The notes below the pieces were generated by a model that searched no databases, was not told where the DNA came from, and worked only from the letters and a program-made list of their open reading frames with translations. From the NCBI RefSeq assembly GCF_002742625.1, contig NZ_PEBF01000001.1:4340001-4404000 (forward strand): DNA of 64,000 nucleotides. The letters run 5' to 3'. The position numbers and the translations under genes are program-made. This stretch comes from Caulobacter sp. FWC2 (GTDB lineage Bacteria > Pseudomonadota > Alphaproteobacteria > Caulobacterales > Caulobacteraceae). Shown one piece after another: positions 9,763 through 20,669 of the stretch; position 1 is the first letter of the stretch, and each line of letters begins with the position of its first letter.

Positions 9763-11850
9763 ATGTGGGCCTCCGCCAGCGTCAAGGACATCCGAGCCAA
9801 CGCCAAGCCCATAGCGCTGGTGTGCGCCTATGCGGCGGCCATGGCCTACAGTCTTTTCCTGGCCAGCTTCCTGCGCAACGTGCCGACGCTCTGGACCGCC
9901 AACGCGGTGGCGATCGCGGCCCTCATGGTGCTGCCGCGCCGCCAGGCGATCGGCTTCCTGATCGCCACCACGCTGGTGCATATCGGGCTGGAGCTGGCGC
10001 TCGGCGTGCCGTGGCGTTTCGTGGCCATCGTTTCGGTCCTGGATACGCCCCAGACCATCATCATCGCGCTCGTGATGCGGGCGATCGGCGTGCCGGCCAG
10101 GGTCCGAGACTCGCGCGGATTGCTGGCGGTGATCGCCTCCGCCTCGATCCTGACGGCCATCGGCTCGGCGCTGGTCAATGGCCTGCTGATGGCCAGCCGC
10201 GCGCGGCCGTTCTTCCACAACTGGAGCGAATGGACCGCCTCGAACGTGCTGGGGGCGGCCATCGCCCTGCCCGTCGTGCTGATCCTGGCGGACCGCCGCC
10301 ATCGCGAGGGCTTCAAGGTCCGCCCGCTGGAAGGCCTGGCCACCCAGGGCCTGGTCCTGGCGACCTCGGCTGTCATCTTCGCCATCGACGGCGACTACCG
10401 GGTGATGCTGTTCGCCCCCGTCCTGCTGGCCGCCTTCCGGGGCGGACCGCGCGCCGTGGCGATCGCGGTGACCGGCTCGATGGCCGTGGCGATCCCGGCC
10501 GTGCTCCATCGCACAGGCATCGACATCAAGGCGGCGCTGGGTCCGCTGCGCCACGCCCTGATCTTCCACATCGTGCTCTACGCCGTCGGCCTGGTCTCCG
10601 CCCTGGCCCTGGGCCGCCAGGCGCGCCTTCAGGCCCTGCTGGTCCGCCGGACCGCCGCCGCCCGCGCCGCCCAGGCCAGGGCCCAGGCCGCCAACCGCGC
10701 CAAGTCCGACTTCGTGGCCACCATCAGCCACGAGATCCGCACGCCGCTGAACAGCATCCTGGGCTTCGCCGCGCTGGTGGCCGACGATCCGACCCTTTCG
10801 ACCGAGAACCGTCGGCGCCTCGACCTGGTCGGTCGCGCCGGCCGCTCGCTGGCCGAGATCGTCGGCGACCTGCTGGACTTCGCCAAGGTCGAGGCCGGCC
10901 GCCTGGACCTGACCCTGACGCCCGTCTCGCCCGCCGCCCTGCTGCGCGACGCCGTGGACATCGTCACCCCCGAGGCGGCGGCCAAGGGCCTCTATCTGCG
11001 GACGATGTTCGAAGGCGACGTCGACGCGCCCCTGGCCCTCGACGAGACCCGCCTGCGCCAGGTGCTGCTGAACGTCCTGGCCAATGCCGTGAAGTTCACC
11101 CGCGAAGGCGGCGTGGTCGCGTGCCTGACCGCCGGCCCCGCCCCTGGCGCCTTGCGCTTCGAGATCACCGACACCGGCATCGGCATCGCCCCCGAGGTCC
11201 AGACCAAGCTCTTCCAGCGCTTCTCGCAAGGCGACAGCTCGATCAGCCGCAGCTATGGCGGCACCGGCCTGGGCCTGGCGATCAGCAAGGCCCTGGTCAG
11301 CGCCATGGATGGCGAGATCGGCGTCGAGAGCCAGTTGGACCACGGCGCCCGCTTCTGGATCACCCTGACCGCCCAGCCGGCCGTCGGGCCGGCCTCGGCC
11401 GCCTGCCCCGCGCCGGAGACCGCGCCCGAGCGCGCCGCCCGCGTGCTTCTGGTCGACGACCACCCGATGAACCGCGAGTTGGGCATGGCCCTGCTGACCC
11501 TGGCTGGCTGCGAGGTGACCACCGCCGAGGACGGGGCCCAGGCGCTCGAGGCGGTCAAGGCCGGCGGCTTCGATCTCGTCCTGATGGACGTACACATGCC
11601 GGGGATGGACGGCCTGACCGCCACGCGCGCCATCCGCGCCCTGCCCGGTCCCGTGTCGGCGATCCCGATCATCGCGCTCAGCGCCGATGCCCTGCCCGAG
11701 CAGATCGCCCGCTGTCGCGCCGCCGGCATGGACGACCACGTGCCCAAGCCAATCCGCCGCGAGGAGCTGTTCGCGGCCGTCGCCCGGGCGCTGGAAGGCC
11801 GGTCCGAACCCATCGACCACGCTGAGCAGGGCGACGCCGCGCACGCCTGA
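9763..11850 (+). CDS. MASE1-domain hybrid histidine kinase/response regulator
   Basis: 695 aa. The N-terminal MASE1 membrane sensor has about eight TM helices (residues about 15-290), including the characteristic LRNVPTLWTANAVAIAALM and WSEWTASNVLGAAIALPVVL segments. HisKA follows with phospho-H323 (ISHEIRTPLNSIL), then HATPase_c (N box LLNVLANAVKF, G boxes DTGIGIA and GGTGLGLA). The receiver has D609 (LMDVHMPGMDG) and Lys in PKPI. No HPt domain is present. An inner-membrane sensor kinase with unknown ligand; the output probably passes through a separate phosphotransferase. Probably co-transcribed with the upstream methyltransferase gene. Confidence 0.93.
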   Translation: MWASASVKDIRANAKPIALVCAYAAAMAYSLFLASFLRNVPTLWTANAVAIAALMVLPRRQAIGFLIATTLVHIGLELALGVPWRFVAIVSVLDTPQTIIIALVMRAIGVPARVRDSRGLLAVIASASILTAIGSALVNGLLMASRARPFFHNWSEWTASNVLGAAIALPVVLILADRRHREGFKVRPLEGLATQGLVLATSAVIFAIDGDYRVMLFAPVLLAAFRGGPRAVAIAVTGSMAVAIPAVLHRTGIDIKAALGPLRHALIFHIVLYAVGLVSALALGRQARLQALLVRRTAAARAAQARAQAANRAKSDFVATISHEIRTPLNSILGFAALVADDPTLSTENRRRLDLVGRAGRSLAEIVGDLLDFAKVEAGRLDLTLTPVSPAALLRDAVDIVTPEAAAKGLYLRTMFEGDVDAPLALDETRLRQVLLNVLANAVKFTREGGVVACLTAGPAPGALRFEITDTGIGIAPEVQTKLFQRFSQGDSSISRSYGGTGLGLAISKALVSAMDGEIGVESQLDHGARFWITLTAQPAVGPASAACPAPETAPERAARVLLVDDHPMNRELGMALLTLAGCEVTTAEDGAQALEAVKAGGFDLVLMDVHMPGMDGLTATRAIRALPGPVSAIPIIALSADALPEQIARCRAAGMDDHVPKPIRREELFAAVARALEGRSEPIDHAEQGDAAHA

Positions 11851-12153
11851 GTTTCATCGCCTGGTCTCATCCACGGCCCCGTCCGTCGCGCACGCCGCGA
11901 CAGGCGCGCGGGTCGCGGCTAGCCCGCGCCCGTTACGTTCGCCAAGGTCAGGCAAGGTTCAGGGTGGTCCAGCTCAAGGTTAAATCGGCTTCATGACGGT
12001 CTTGTAAGTTGAGACTTACCCGGACCGCCCGTAAATCGCGCGGCCTCGGCGCGTAACGCCGATCAGTGAACAGCAAAAGGTGAGCTTAAATCCTGCGCGC
12101 GGCAGTCGTCGCGCGCCACGGGATCGGCTGCGCCTCGACAAAGGGAAAATGAA
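11851..12153. other. Intergenic region before the VOC-fold gene
   Basis: 303 bp without a credible gene. It has GC-rich short repeats but no clear terminator. AAAGGG ends about seven bases before the VOC-gene ATG and serves as its ribosome-binding site. A promoter for the VOC gene is expected here but I cannot point to a convincing box. Confidence 0.5.
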
Positions 12154-12657
12154 ATGATCCATCATCTGTCCGTCGCCGCCGCCGATCCTCAAGGCGTGGG
12201 CCAGTTCTTCGCCGACATCATGAACGGGATCGTCGTCGACTTCCCGCCCAATCCCGGCAGTTGCATGGTGTTCAAGGCCGACGGCCATGGCACCGCCGTC
12301 GAGATCTATCCCGCCGGCAGCGTCATGATTCCGAACGGTGAGCCCGGCGCGATCTTCCTGCGGCAGCCGGAGGCCCTCGGCCGCTCGCCGACCCACTTCG
12401 CGCTGAGCGTCGCCATGAGCCAGGAAGACGTGCTGGCCCGCGCCCAGGCCAAGGGCTGGGACGCCTTCATCTGCGATCGCGGCGGCCACTTCCGCGTGGT
12501 CGAGGTGTGGATCGAGAACACCTGGCTGGTCGAACTGCTGCCCCCGACCTTCGCCGCCGAATATCTCGGCTTCGCCAATGCCGTCACCGAGATGGCCGAC
12601 CCGAACATGGCCCTCGACGACCACCAGCCCCAGGCGAGAACCCTCGAAAACGCCTGA
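12154..12657 (+). CDS. VOC (glyoxalase/bleomycin-resistance fold) family protein
   Basis: 167 aa. It begins MIHHLSVAAADPQGVGQFF, the first beta-alpha element of a vicinal-oxygen-chelate module with an early His, then GSCMVF and AVEIYPAG strands. The second module includes PTHFALSVAMSQEDVLARA and ends in WLVELLPP. A His and a Glu sit at the positions where metal ligands usually lie, but the substrate cannot be deduced. It is convergent with rpoD and shares a bidirectional terminator with it. Confidence 0.75.
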   Translation: MIHHLSVAAADPQGVGQFFADIMNGIVVDFPPNPGSCMVFKADGHGTAVEIYPAGSVMIPNGEPGAIFLRQPEALGRSPTHFALSVAMSQEDVLARAQAKGWDAFICDRGGHFRVVEVWIENTWLVELLPPTFAAEYLGFANAVTEMADPNMALDDHQPQARTLENA

Positions 12658-12689
12658 CGGGGTGGTCCCCGAAAGGGGAGGATCAAACG

Positions 12690-12722
12690 AAAACGCCCCG
12701 GCCTTGCGACCGGGGCGTCTTC
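12690..12722. terminator. Bidirectional terminator between VOC gene and rpoD
   Basis: Stem ACGCCCCGG (12693-12701) with CCGGGGCGT (12711-12719). T-rich sequence (TCTTCTGTATT) follows on the plus strand and TTTCGTTT on the minus strand, so it can serve both convergent genes. Confidence 0.88.
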
Positions 12723-12746
12723 TGTATTCAGGCTGAGCCCGAACTC

Positions 12747-14708
<1,962 letters not shown>

Positions 14709-15165
14709 CAAGCTCTCCGAAATCGACACCGCCGTCGTGCAAGAGCGGCGCCGAAAAAATCCGTATCGAAAAGGAGTCGCCTGCCCGTCGCGCGCTTCCC
14801 CCAGCAAGTCAGGGTTCTGAGTCAGCGCTTTCCCAGGGATCACGTTCCCGTCAGAATTCGCCAGACGCGCCCGGGCTGTCCATGTGGAAGCGCTCCGCGA
14901 GAGACCCGGCGGAGACCATATGGCGTGGGCGCGGCCTGACGCTTTCCCTGATCGGGTCGGCGACCGCTGGGGACCTGGGGCCGCGGCGAGGGTGACATCC
15001 TGTTTCGATGAGGGCGCGCGCAACGGCGGCCCGAGCGATGTCAATCAGCTGCTTGGCAAATCCTTGAGTCGGCAAATGGCTTTGGGTGACGCCGGTGTCA
15101 AGATGGCACGGCCCCGCTACTGCAAACATTTGCGACAACCCGACCCTGTCCGGGACGGACGGAGG
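14709..15165 (-). promoter_or_regulatory. rpoD leader/promoter region
   Basis: 457 bp between the dnaG stop and rpoD start with no convincing gene; a 95-codon frame at 14851-15138 has no family resemblance. On the minus strand TTGACA (15096-15101) is a candidate -35 box, and a GAGTC methylation site lies at 15066-15070. Caulobacter rpoD is known to be heat-inducible, so a heat-shock promoter may lie here, but I cannot place it firmly. Confidence 0.4.
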
Positions 15166-17100
15166 CTAGTGCAAGACCTGCGAAACCATCTCCGGATCGG
15201 TCCATCCGCCGCTGTCGATCAGGCGCTTGACCGCGTCCCTTTCGGTCTTCAGGCGCAGCAGGGTCTGGAAATCGCTGTCATCGACCAGGTCGATCTTGGC
15301 GTCGTCGACCGCCCGCTCCAGGGCCGTCAGGCGGATCAGAAGGTCGAAGGCCTGCGACCAGAGGACGCGGATGGCTTCTTCCGGGTTCTGGGCGGCGCTT
15401 TGGCCGACATCCAGCGCCTTGACGCCGGAAGCGGAACGCTCCAGCAGCGCCAGGACCCCGGCGTCGTAGCCGACCGAGGCCAGGCGGCCGCGCAGCATGC
15501 CGGTCTCGACATGGTCGGCCTCCATGCGCAGGTTCACCAGCTCTTGGGCGATGCCGTCCAGGCGCGCGTCGCCCAGGCCCTGGTTCATCAGCACCTCGAT
15601 GCGGTCGTCGACGACCTTGGGATCGCGGATGGCGGCGATCAGCAGGGCGGCCGAGAAGGGCTTGGGGGCGTGCTGCAGGGCCTGGGCGGCCGCGCGGCCC
15701 TCGGCCGTGGAGCCCTCGATCCGAGGCTTGCCCCAGCCGCCCTTGCGGGGCGTGTTGTCCCAGCGCTGGCGGGACAGCTGCCGGCCCGCGTCGCTGGCGT
15801 CGGTCTTGACCCGCCGCGCCGCCCGCATCTCGTCGAGGCGGTCCAGCAGCTCTTCCTTATAGGCGTGGGCCAGGTCCTTGTCGGCGATGGTCGCCGCCAG
15901 GGTGCGCAGGCGGACCTTGAGGTTTGTGCGCTGCTCGGGCGTGTCGAAGGGCTCGACGGCCTTCTCGCGGTCGAACAGGGCCTCGACGAAGGGCTTGGTG
16001 TCGGAAAGCTGGGCCTTCAGGGCCGCCGGCCCCTGCTCGCGCAGCACGTCGTCGGGGTCCTTGCCGCCCACGGGCATGGAGAACAGGAACGAGCGCCCGG
16101 GCTTGAGCAGCGGCAGGGCGCGGTCGATGGCGCGGTCGGCCGCCCGCTGCCCGGCCTTATCGCCGTCGAAGCACAGGGTGGGCGTCGGATGCAGGCGCCA
16201 GAGGCCCTCCATCTGCTCCTCGGTCAGGGCCGTGCCCATGGCCGCCACCGCCGGCACGCCCGCGCGCTGGCAGGCGATGACGTCCATATAGCCCTCGACC
16301 ACCACCATCGGCGGCTTGCCGCCGCCGCTCTGGCCCTCGTGCAGGATCTTGCGGGCCTCGAACAGGCCGTACAGCACCCGCCCCTTGTGGAAGAGACCGG
16401 TCTCGGGACCGTTCAGGTATTTGGCGCGGGCGTTGGGATCCATGGCCCGCCCGCCGAACGACACCACCTTCCCCCGGCTGTCGGTGATCGGGAAGATGAT
16501 CCGGTCGCGGAAGCGGTCATAGGGCTGGCCGCCGTCCTCGGGCGAGATCAGCACGCCGGCGTCGACCAGATCGCCCGGCTTGGCGCCCTTGGCGACCAGA
16601 TAGTCCTTGAGGCCCGTGCGGGTGTTGGGCGCGAAGCCGATGCGGAAGCGGCTCCACTCGGTCTCGGGCAGGCCGCGCTTTTCCAGATAGGCGCGGGCGG
16701 CCTGGCCGACGGGCCGGCGCAGCTCGCTCTCGAACCAGGCGGTCGCCAGCTCCATCCAGTCGCCGAGAGACGAGCGCTTCTGTTCCTCGCGGGCGGCGTG
16801 CGGGTCGACGGCAGGCAGGCTCATGCCGGCCTCGGCCGCCAGGCGCTCCACCGCCTCGGCGAAGGTCAGCCGCTCGGTCTCCTGCAGGAAGCTGATGATG
16901 TCGCCGTGCTTGCCGCTGGAGAAGCAGTGATAGAAGCCCTTCTCGTCATTGACGAAGAACGACGGGCTCTTCTCCTTGGTGAACGGCGACAGCCCCGCAT
17001 ACTCACGCCCCTGCCGGCGCAGCTTCACCGTCTTGCCGACGACGTCGGACGGGCGAAGGCGGGACTTCAGTTCTTCGAGGAAGCGGTCGTCGAAACGCAT
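15166..17100 (-). CDS. dnaG: DNA primase DnaG
   Basis: 644 aa from ATG 17100 (MRFDDRFLEEL); the frame extends to 17208 but that part is not primase-like. The N-terminal zinc-ribbon region is degenerate: the usual CPFH and CFGC ligand pairs read S38-P-F-T41 and C59-F-S-S62, so three of four zinc ligands are gone. The catalytic core follows, then TOPRIM with the VVVEGYMDVIA Glu and the CFDGDKAGQRA Asp-x-Asp. The C-terminal DnaB-binding region is alpha-helical. It makes RNA primers at the replication fork. It is upstream of rpoD and 199 bases after the serine hydrolase start-side boundary region. Confidence 0.96.
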   Translation of the reverse strand: MRFDDRFLEELKSRLRPSDVVGKTVKLRRQGREYAGLSPFTKEKSPSFFVNDEKGFYHCFSSGKHGDIISFLQETERLTFAEAVERLAAEAGMSLPAVDPHAAREEQKRSSLGDWMELATAWFESELRRPVGQAARAYLEKRGLPETEWSRFRIGFAPNTRTGLKDYLVAKGAKPGDLVDAGVLISPEDGGQPYDRFRDRIIFPITDSRGKVVSFGGRAMDPNARAKYLNGPETGLFHKGRVLYGLFEARKILHEGQSGGGKPPMVVVEGYMDVIACQRAGVPAVAAMGTALTEEQMEGLWRLHPTPTLCFDGDKAGQRAADRAIDRALPLLKPGRSFLFSMPVGGKDPDDVLREQGPAALKAQLSDTKPFVEALFDREKAVEPFDTPEQRTNLKVRLRTLAATIADKDLAHAYKEELLDRLDEMRAARRVKTDASDAGRQLSRQRWDNTPRKGGWGKPRIEGSTAEGRAAAQALQHAPKPFSAALLIAAIRDPKVVDDRIEVLMNQGLGDARLDGIAQELVNLRMEADHVETGMLRGRLASVGYDAGVLALLERSASGVKALDVGQSAAQNPEEAIRVLWSQAFDLLIRLTALERAVDDAKIDLVDDSDFQTLLRLKTERDAVKRLIDSGGWTDPEMVSQVLH

Positions 17101-17299
17101 TGAGGTGGGCGGTACTTCACGGGTTTGAACCCGACACCTTATCTGGCGAGCCGCCTCGCCAGAACCGGACGTGGGCGGGCGTCCATAGCCATATGGCGAG
17201 TCCCGCACAAGTTACCCACAGATTAACCGATCAAAGCTCGGCCCTAGGAACATAGCCCCCCTCGCTCGTGACAGCGCCCCCGCATTGCCGGGGAGCCCT

Positions 17300-18526
17300 C
17301 TACCCTGCCGCTTCGGTGAAGCTCGAATAGACCAGCGTCCGCAGCTCCCGGCGGATCGGGTACGAGGTCGACGGCATCAGTTGGGTCATGAACACCACCG
17401 CCAGGTCCTCGACCGGATCGATCCAGAACGCCGTCGAGGCCATGCCGCCCCAGAAATACTCGCCCAGCGAGCCCAGGTTCTTGGTCCGGGCCTGGTCGAT
17501 GGTCATGGCGAAGCCGAGGCCGAAACCCAGGCCTTCGAACACCGCCTCGCTGAACAGCGACTTGGAGACCTGGACCAGCTCCTTGCCGCCCGGCAGGTGG
17601 TTCATGGTCATCAGCTTGATGGTCTTGGGGCTGAGCAGGCGCGCGCCGCCCAGCTCGCCGCCGTTCAGCAGCATCCGGCAGAAGCGCATGTAGTCGTCGG
17701 CCGTCGAGACCAGGCCGCCGCCGCCCGACTTCATCGACGGATCCTTGAAGTAGCGGCTCTTCTCCGGATCGTCCTGCAGCACCACCCGGCCCGAGGGGGT
17801 CAGGGCGTAGCAGGCGGTGAAGCGCTCGCGCTGGCTTTCAGGCACGAAGAAGCCGGTGTCGACCATCTTTAGCGGGTCGAAGATTCGGGTCTTCAGGAAG
17901 ACGTCGAACGGCACCCCCGATATCTTCTCGACCAGATAGCCCAGCACGTCGGTCGAGACCGAATAGTTCCAGGCCTCGCCCGGCGAGAACTCCAGCGGCA
18001 CCGTCCCCAGCGTGTCGACGAAGCCTTGCAGGCCGCCCTCGCTGTCGACGCCGTCCAGCTTCAGCTTGCGATAGGCCGCGTCGACATTGGTTCGCTGCTG
18101 GAAGCCATAGGTCAGGCCCGAGGTGTGCCGCAGCAGGTCGATCGTCCGCATCGGCTCGCTGGCGCGCTTCGATTGGAACGCGCCTTCGACTCCGGCGGCG
18201 AACACGCCCAGGTCGCGCCAGGCCGGGATGAAGCGGTGCACCGGATCGTCCAGCGACACCAGGCCGTCCTCGACCAGCATCATGAAGGCCACACTCGTGA
18301 CCGGCTTTGTCATTGAGTAGATGCGGAACAGGCTGTCGGCCTTCAGCGGCTTTCCCCGCTCGACATCAGCGCTGCCCAGCACCGAGGTGTAGGCCAGTTG
18401 GCCGCGCCGCCAGACTTGGGTAAGGGCGCAGGGCAGTTTTCCGGTGTCGATATACTTGGACTGGATGAAGCTATCGATGCGCTTCAATCGCTCGCTCGAT
18501 AGTCCGACGGCTTCTGGCGTGCTCAA
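17300..18526 (-). CDS. Serine hydrolase of the beta-lactamase/EstB family
   Basis: 408 aa, no signal peptide. The class C-like active site S71-M-T-K74 (IYSMTKPVTSV) follows the typical DSLFRIYSMTKP context. The Tyr motif is in WNYSVSTDVLGYL, and a GG(S)G-like loop region lies near FGLGFAMTIDQ. Family members of this size (about 400 aa) hydrolyse short esters or transfer acyl groups (EstB, LovD-like) rather than conferring beta-lactam resistance, and the lack of a signal peptide fits a cytosolic esterase. It diverges from the PAS hybrid kinase gene. Confidence 0.87.
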   Translation of the reverse strand: MSTPEAVGLSSERLKRIDSFIQSKYIDTGKLPCALTQVWRRGQLAYTSVLGSADVERGKPLKADSLFRIYSMTKPVTSVAFMMLVEDGLVSLDDPVHRFIPAWRDLGVFAAGVEGAFQSKRASEPMRTIDLLRHTSGLTYGFQQRTNVDAAYRKLKLDGVDSEGGLQGFVDTLGTVPLEFSPGEAWNYSVSTDVLGYLVEKISGVPFDVFLKTRIFDPLKMVDTGFFVPESQRERFTACYALTPSGRVVLQDDPEKSRYFKDPSMKSGGGGLVSTADDYMRFCRMLLNGGELGGARLLSPKTIKLMTMNHLPGGKELVQVSKSLFSEAVFEGLGFGLGFAMTIDQARTKNLGSLGEYFWGGMASTAFWIDPVEDLAVVFMTQLMPSTSYPIRRELRTLVYSSFTEAAG

Positions 18527-18572
18527 AATCCTGGTCTCCCCTTCCGACCTGCTCTGGTCGTGTTTGCGTACC

Positions 18573-18580
18573 GCTAAATC
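18573..18580 (+). promoter_or_regulatory. Candidate housekeeping -10 element (GCTAAATC)
   Basis: GCTAAATC matches the Caulobacter housekeeping -10 consensus GCTANAWC. It lies 80 bases before the hybrid kinase start in the divergent intergenic region. No good TTGACG -35 box is seen at the required distance, so confidence is low. Confidence 0.3.
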
Positions 18581-18660
18581 GAAATCGAAGACGGGGCTTT
18601 TTGCCGCAACGTAAACTTTACCCGATCCTGCGAGTATCGATTGAAAACGAGGAAACGGGG

Positions 18661-20592
18661 ATGGGCAAGGTCTTGGACGCCGAGGCTGCCTCCAGAATTG
18701 AAGCCGCGGCCGCCGACTGGTTCTTCCAGAGCAGCCTCGACATGTTCGTCGTCCTGGACGGCCGAACGATCGCCCGGGTCAATCCCGCCTGGGTGCAGCT
18801 GACCGGCTGGTCGCCCGCCGAGTCGGTCGGCCGGCACATGCACGACTTCTTCCACCTGCACGACAGGCCGGTCATCGAGGACATCGGGCGGGCGCTGGAG
18901 GCGACCGGCCAGGCGTCCGGCGAGCACCGCCTGGCCCGCAAGGGCGGCGGCTGGCTCTGGGTGCGCTCGAAGTCCAAGGTCTTGGAAGGCGGCGGCCTGA
19001 TGATCGTCTACCAGGACTTCAGCGAGGAGCGCGCCCGCGAGATCGCCCGCCAGCAGGCCGAGCGCTCCAATGAACTGGTCCGCAGCGCCGCCGGCGTCTA
19101 TGTCTGGCGCTTCGATCCGCGCAAGGGCGTCTACGTCTTCGAGCAGGACATCCCCACGCCCAGCGCGCCGCAAGGCGGGGTGCGGACCATGACCATCGCC
19201 GAGATGACGATGTCGATCCACGCCGAGGACCGCGAGCGTGTCTGGGAGGTCTTCTCCCATACCCTGCGCACCGGCGAGCATGTCGAGATCGACTACCGGT
19301 ACCTGGATCCCGCGACCGACAACTGGGCGCACATGCACTGCGCCTGGCGCGGCGTGCGCGGCGCCAGTCCGAACGCCTGGGACGTCATCGGCATCAGCCA
19401 GGACGTCACCGAGCTGGTCGAGGCCCGCGACGCGGCCCTGGGCGCGGCCGAGGCCAAGAGCCAGTTCCTGGCCAATATGAGCCACGAGATCCGCACCCCC
19501 ATGAACGGCGTGCTGGGCGTGCTGCACCTGTTGAAGACCGAGACGCTGACCGACGACGGCCGCCGGCTGCTGAACGAGGCGCTGGGCTGCGGTGAGATGC
19601 TGTCGGAGCTGCTCAACGACATCATCGACTTCTCGAAGATCGAGGCCGGCAAGCTGGAGCTGGGCTCCGAGCCGGTCGATCCGGCCGAGCTGCTGGCCGG
19701 CGTCGCCGACATGCTGCGGCCCCAGGCCGAGTCGAAGGGCCTCTATCTTCGCGTCGAGGCGCCGCGCCGAGGCGAGAAGGGCGAGCTGGGTTGGGCGGCC
19801 ACCGATCCGCTGCGCCTGCGCCAGGCCCTGTTCAACCTGCTGGGCAACGCCGTGAAGTTCACGCTGGAGGGCGGCGTCGTCGCGCGCCTCTCGGGCCAGC
19901 GCGCTGAGGGCAAGCTGCGCCTGCGCTTCGAGATCACCGACACCGGCGTCGGCATCGACCAGGACTCCGGCAAGCGCCTGTTCGAACGCTTCCGGCAGGG
20001 CGACGGCTCGACCACCCGCCGTTTCGGCGGCTCGGGCCTGGGCCTGTCGATCTGCCGCCGCCTGGCCGAGATGATGGGCGGCGAGGTCGGCTTCACCAGC
20101 GAACAGGGCAAGGGCTCGACCTTCTGGCTGGAGGTCGAGGCCGACGCCTGCGCCGAACCGGCGGCGCATACCGACGAGCCCGACGCCGCGCTGTTCGAAG
20201 GCCTGAATGTGCTGCTGGTCGAGGACAACGCCACCAACCGCCTGATCGCCAGCCGCATGCTGGAGGCGTTGGGCGCCCGGGTGGCCACCGCCGAGGACGG
20301 GGTCCAGGGCGTGGCCGCGGCCCGCGCGGGCTTTGACCTGATCCTGATGGACATCCAGATGCCCGTCATGGACGGGATCGAGGCCACCCAGCGCATCCGC
20401 GCCCTGAAGGGCTCGGCCGGCAAGGTTCCCATCCTGGCCATGACCGCCAACGCCCTGGCCCACCAGCAGGCCAGCTATCTGGCGGCCGGCATGGACGGGG
20501 CGATCGCCAAGCCATTGTCGCCTCTGGCCCTGACCCAAGCCATCGTCCGGGCCCTGACCGCCGAACCCGCGGCGACGCTGAGAGCTTCTTGA
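18661..20592 (+). CDS. PAS-domain hybrid histidine kinase/response regulator
   Basis: 643 aa from ATG 18661, preceded by GAGGAAACGGGG; an in-frame TTG at 18601 lacks a ribosome site. No TM segments. The first PAS domain (about 20-130) contains DMFVVLDGRTIARVNPAW and GWSPAESVG. A second PAS/PAC-like segment (about 140-258) ends GISQDVTEL. HisKA has phospho-H275 (MSHEIRTPMNGVL). HATPase_c has LLGNAVKF, DTGVGI and GGSGLGLS. The receiver has D564 (LMDIQMPVMDG) and AKPL. It is probably a cytosolic sensor of a redox or small-molecule cue. The acyltransferase genes follow 77 bases downstream on the same strand. Confidence 0.92.
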   Translation: MGKVLDAEAASRIEAAAADWFFQSSLDMFVVLDGRTIARVNPAWVQLTGWSPAESVGRHMHDFFHLHDRPVIEDIGRALEATGQASGEHRLARKGGGWLWVRSKSKVLEGGGLMIVYQDFSEERAREIARQQAERSNELVRSAAGVYVWRFDPRKGVYVFEQDIPTPSAPQGGVRTMTIAEMTMSIHAEDRERVWEVFSHTLRTGEHVEIDYRYLDPATDNWAHMHCAWRGVRGASPNAWDVIGISQDVTELVEARDAALGAAEAKSQFLANMSHEIRTPMNGVLGVLHLLKTETLTDDGRRLLNEALGCGEMLSELLNDIIDFSKIEAGKLELGSEPVDPAELLAGVADMLRPQAESKGLYLRVEAPRRGEKGELGWAATDPLRLRQALFNLLGNAVKFTLEGGVVARLSGQRAEGKLRLRFEITDTGVGIDQDSGKRLFERFRQGDGSTTRRFGGSGLGLSICRRLAEMMGGEVGFTSEQGKGSTFWLEVEADACAEPAAHTDEPDAALFEGLNVLLVEDNATNRLIASRMLEALGARVATAEDGVQGVAAARAGFDLILMDIQMPVMDGIEATQRIRALKGSAGKVPILAMTANALAHQQASYLAAGMDGAIAKPLSPLALTQAIVRALTAEPAATLRAS

Positions 20593-20669
20593 TCGGGATT
20601 ACGGTCGTCCCCCTGTTCAAACCGCCGCGCCGCCGCTAACCCTCGCCCGGGAAGTCGAGCCGGGGGTCC

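Noticed and set aside
9667-11844. 725-codon antisense frame opposite the MASE1 kinase
   Set aside because: Product is low-complexity, Gly/Gln/Arg/Asp-rich and is an antisense shadow typical of high-GC coding DNA; the plus-strand gene has clear domains.
14851-15138. 95-codon frame between dnaG and rpoD
   Set aside because: No family resemblance and poor ribosome site; the area is better explained as the rpoD promoter/leader.
17300-18526. Beta-lactam resistance gene
   Set aside because: Although it has the SxxK motif, it lacks a signal peptide and matches the EstB/esterase-type context, so resistance is not supported.
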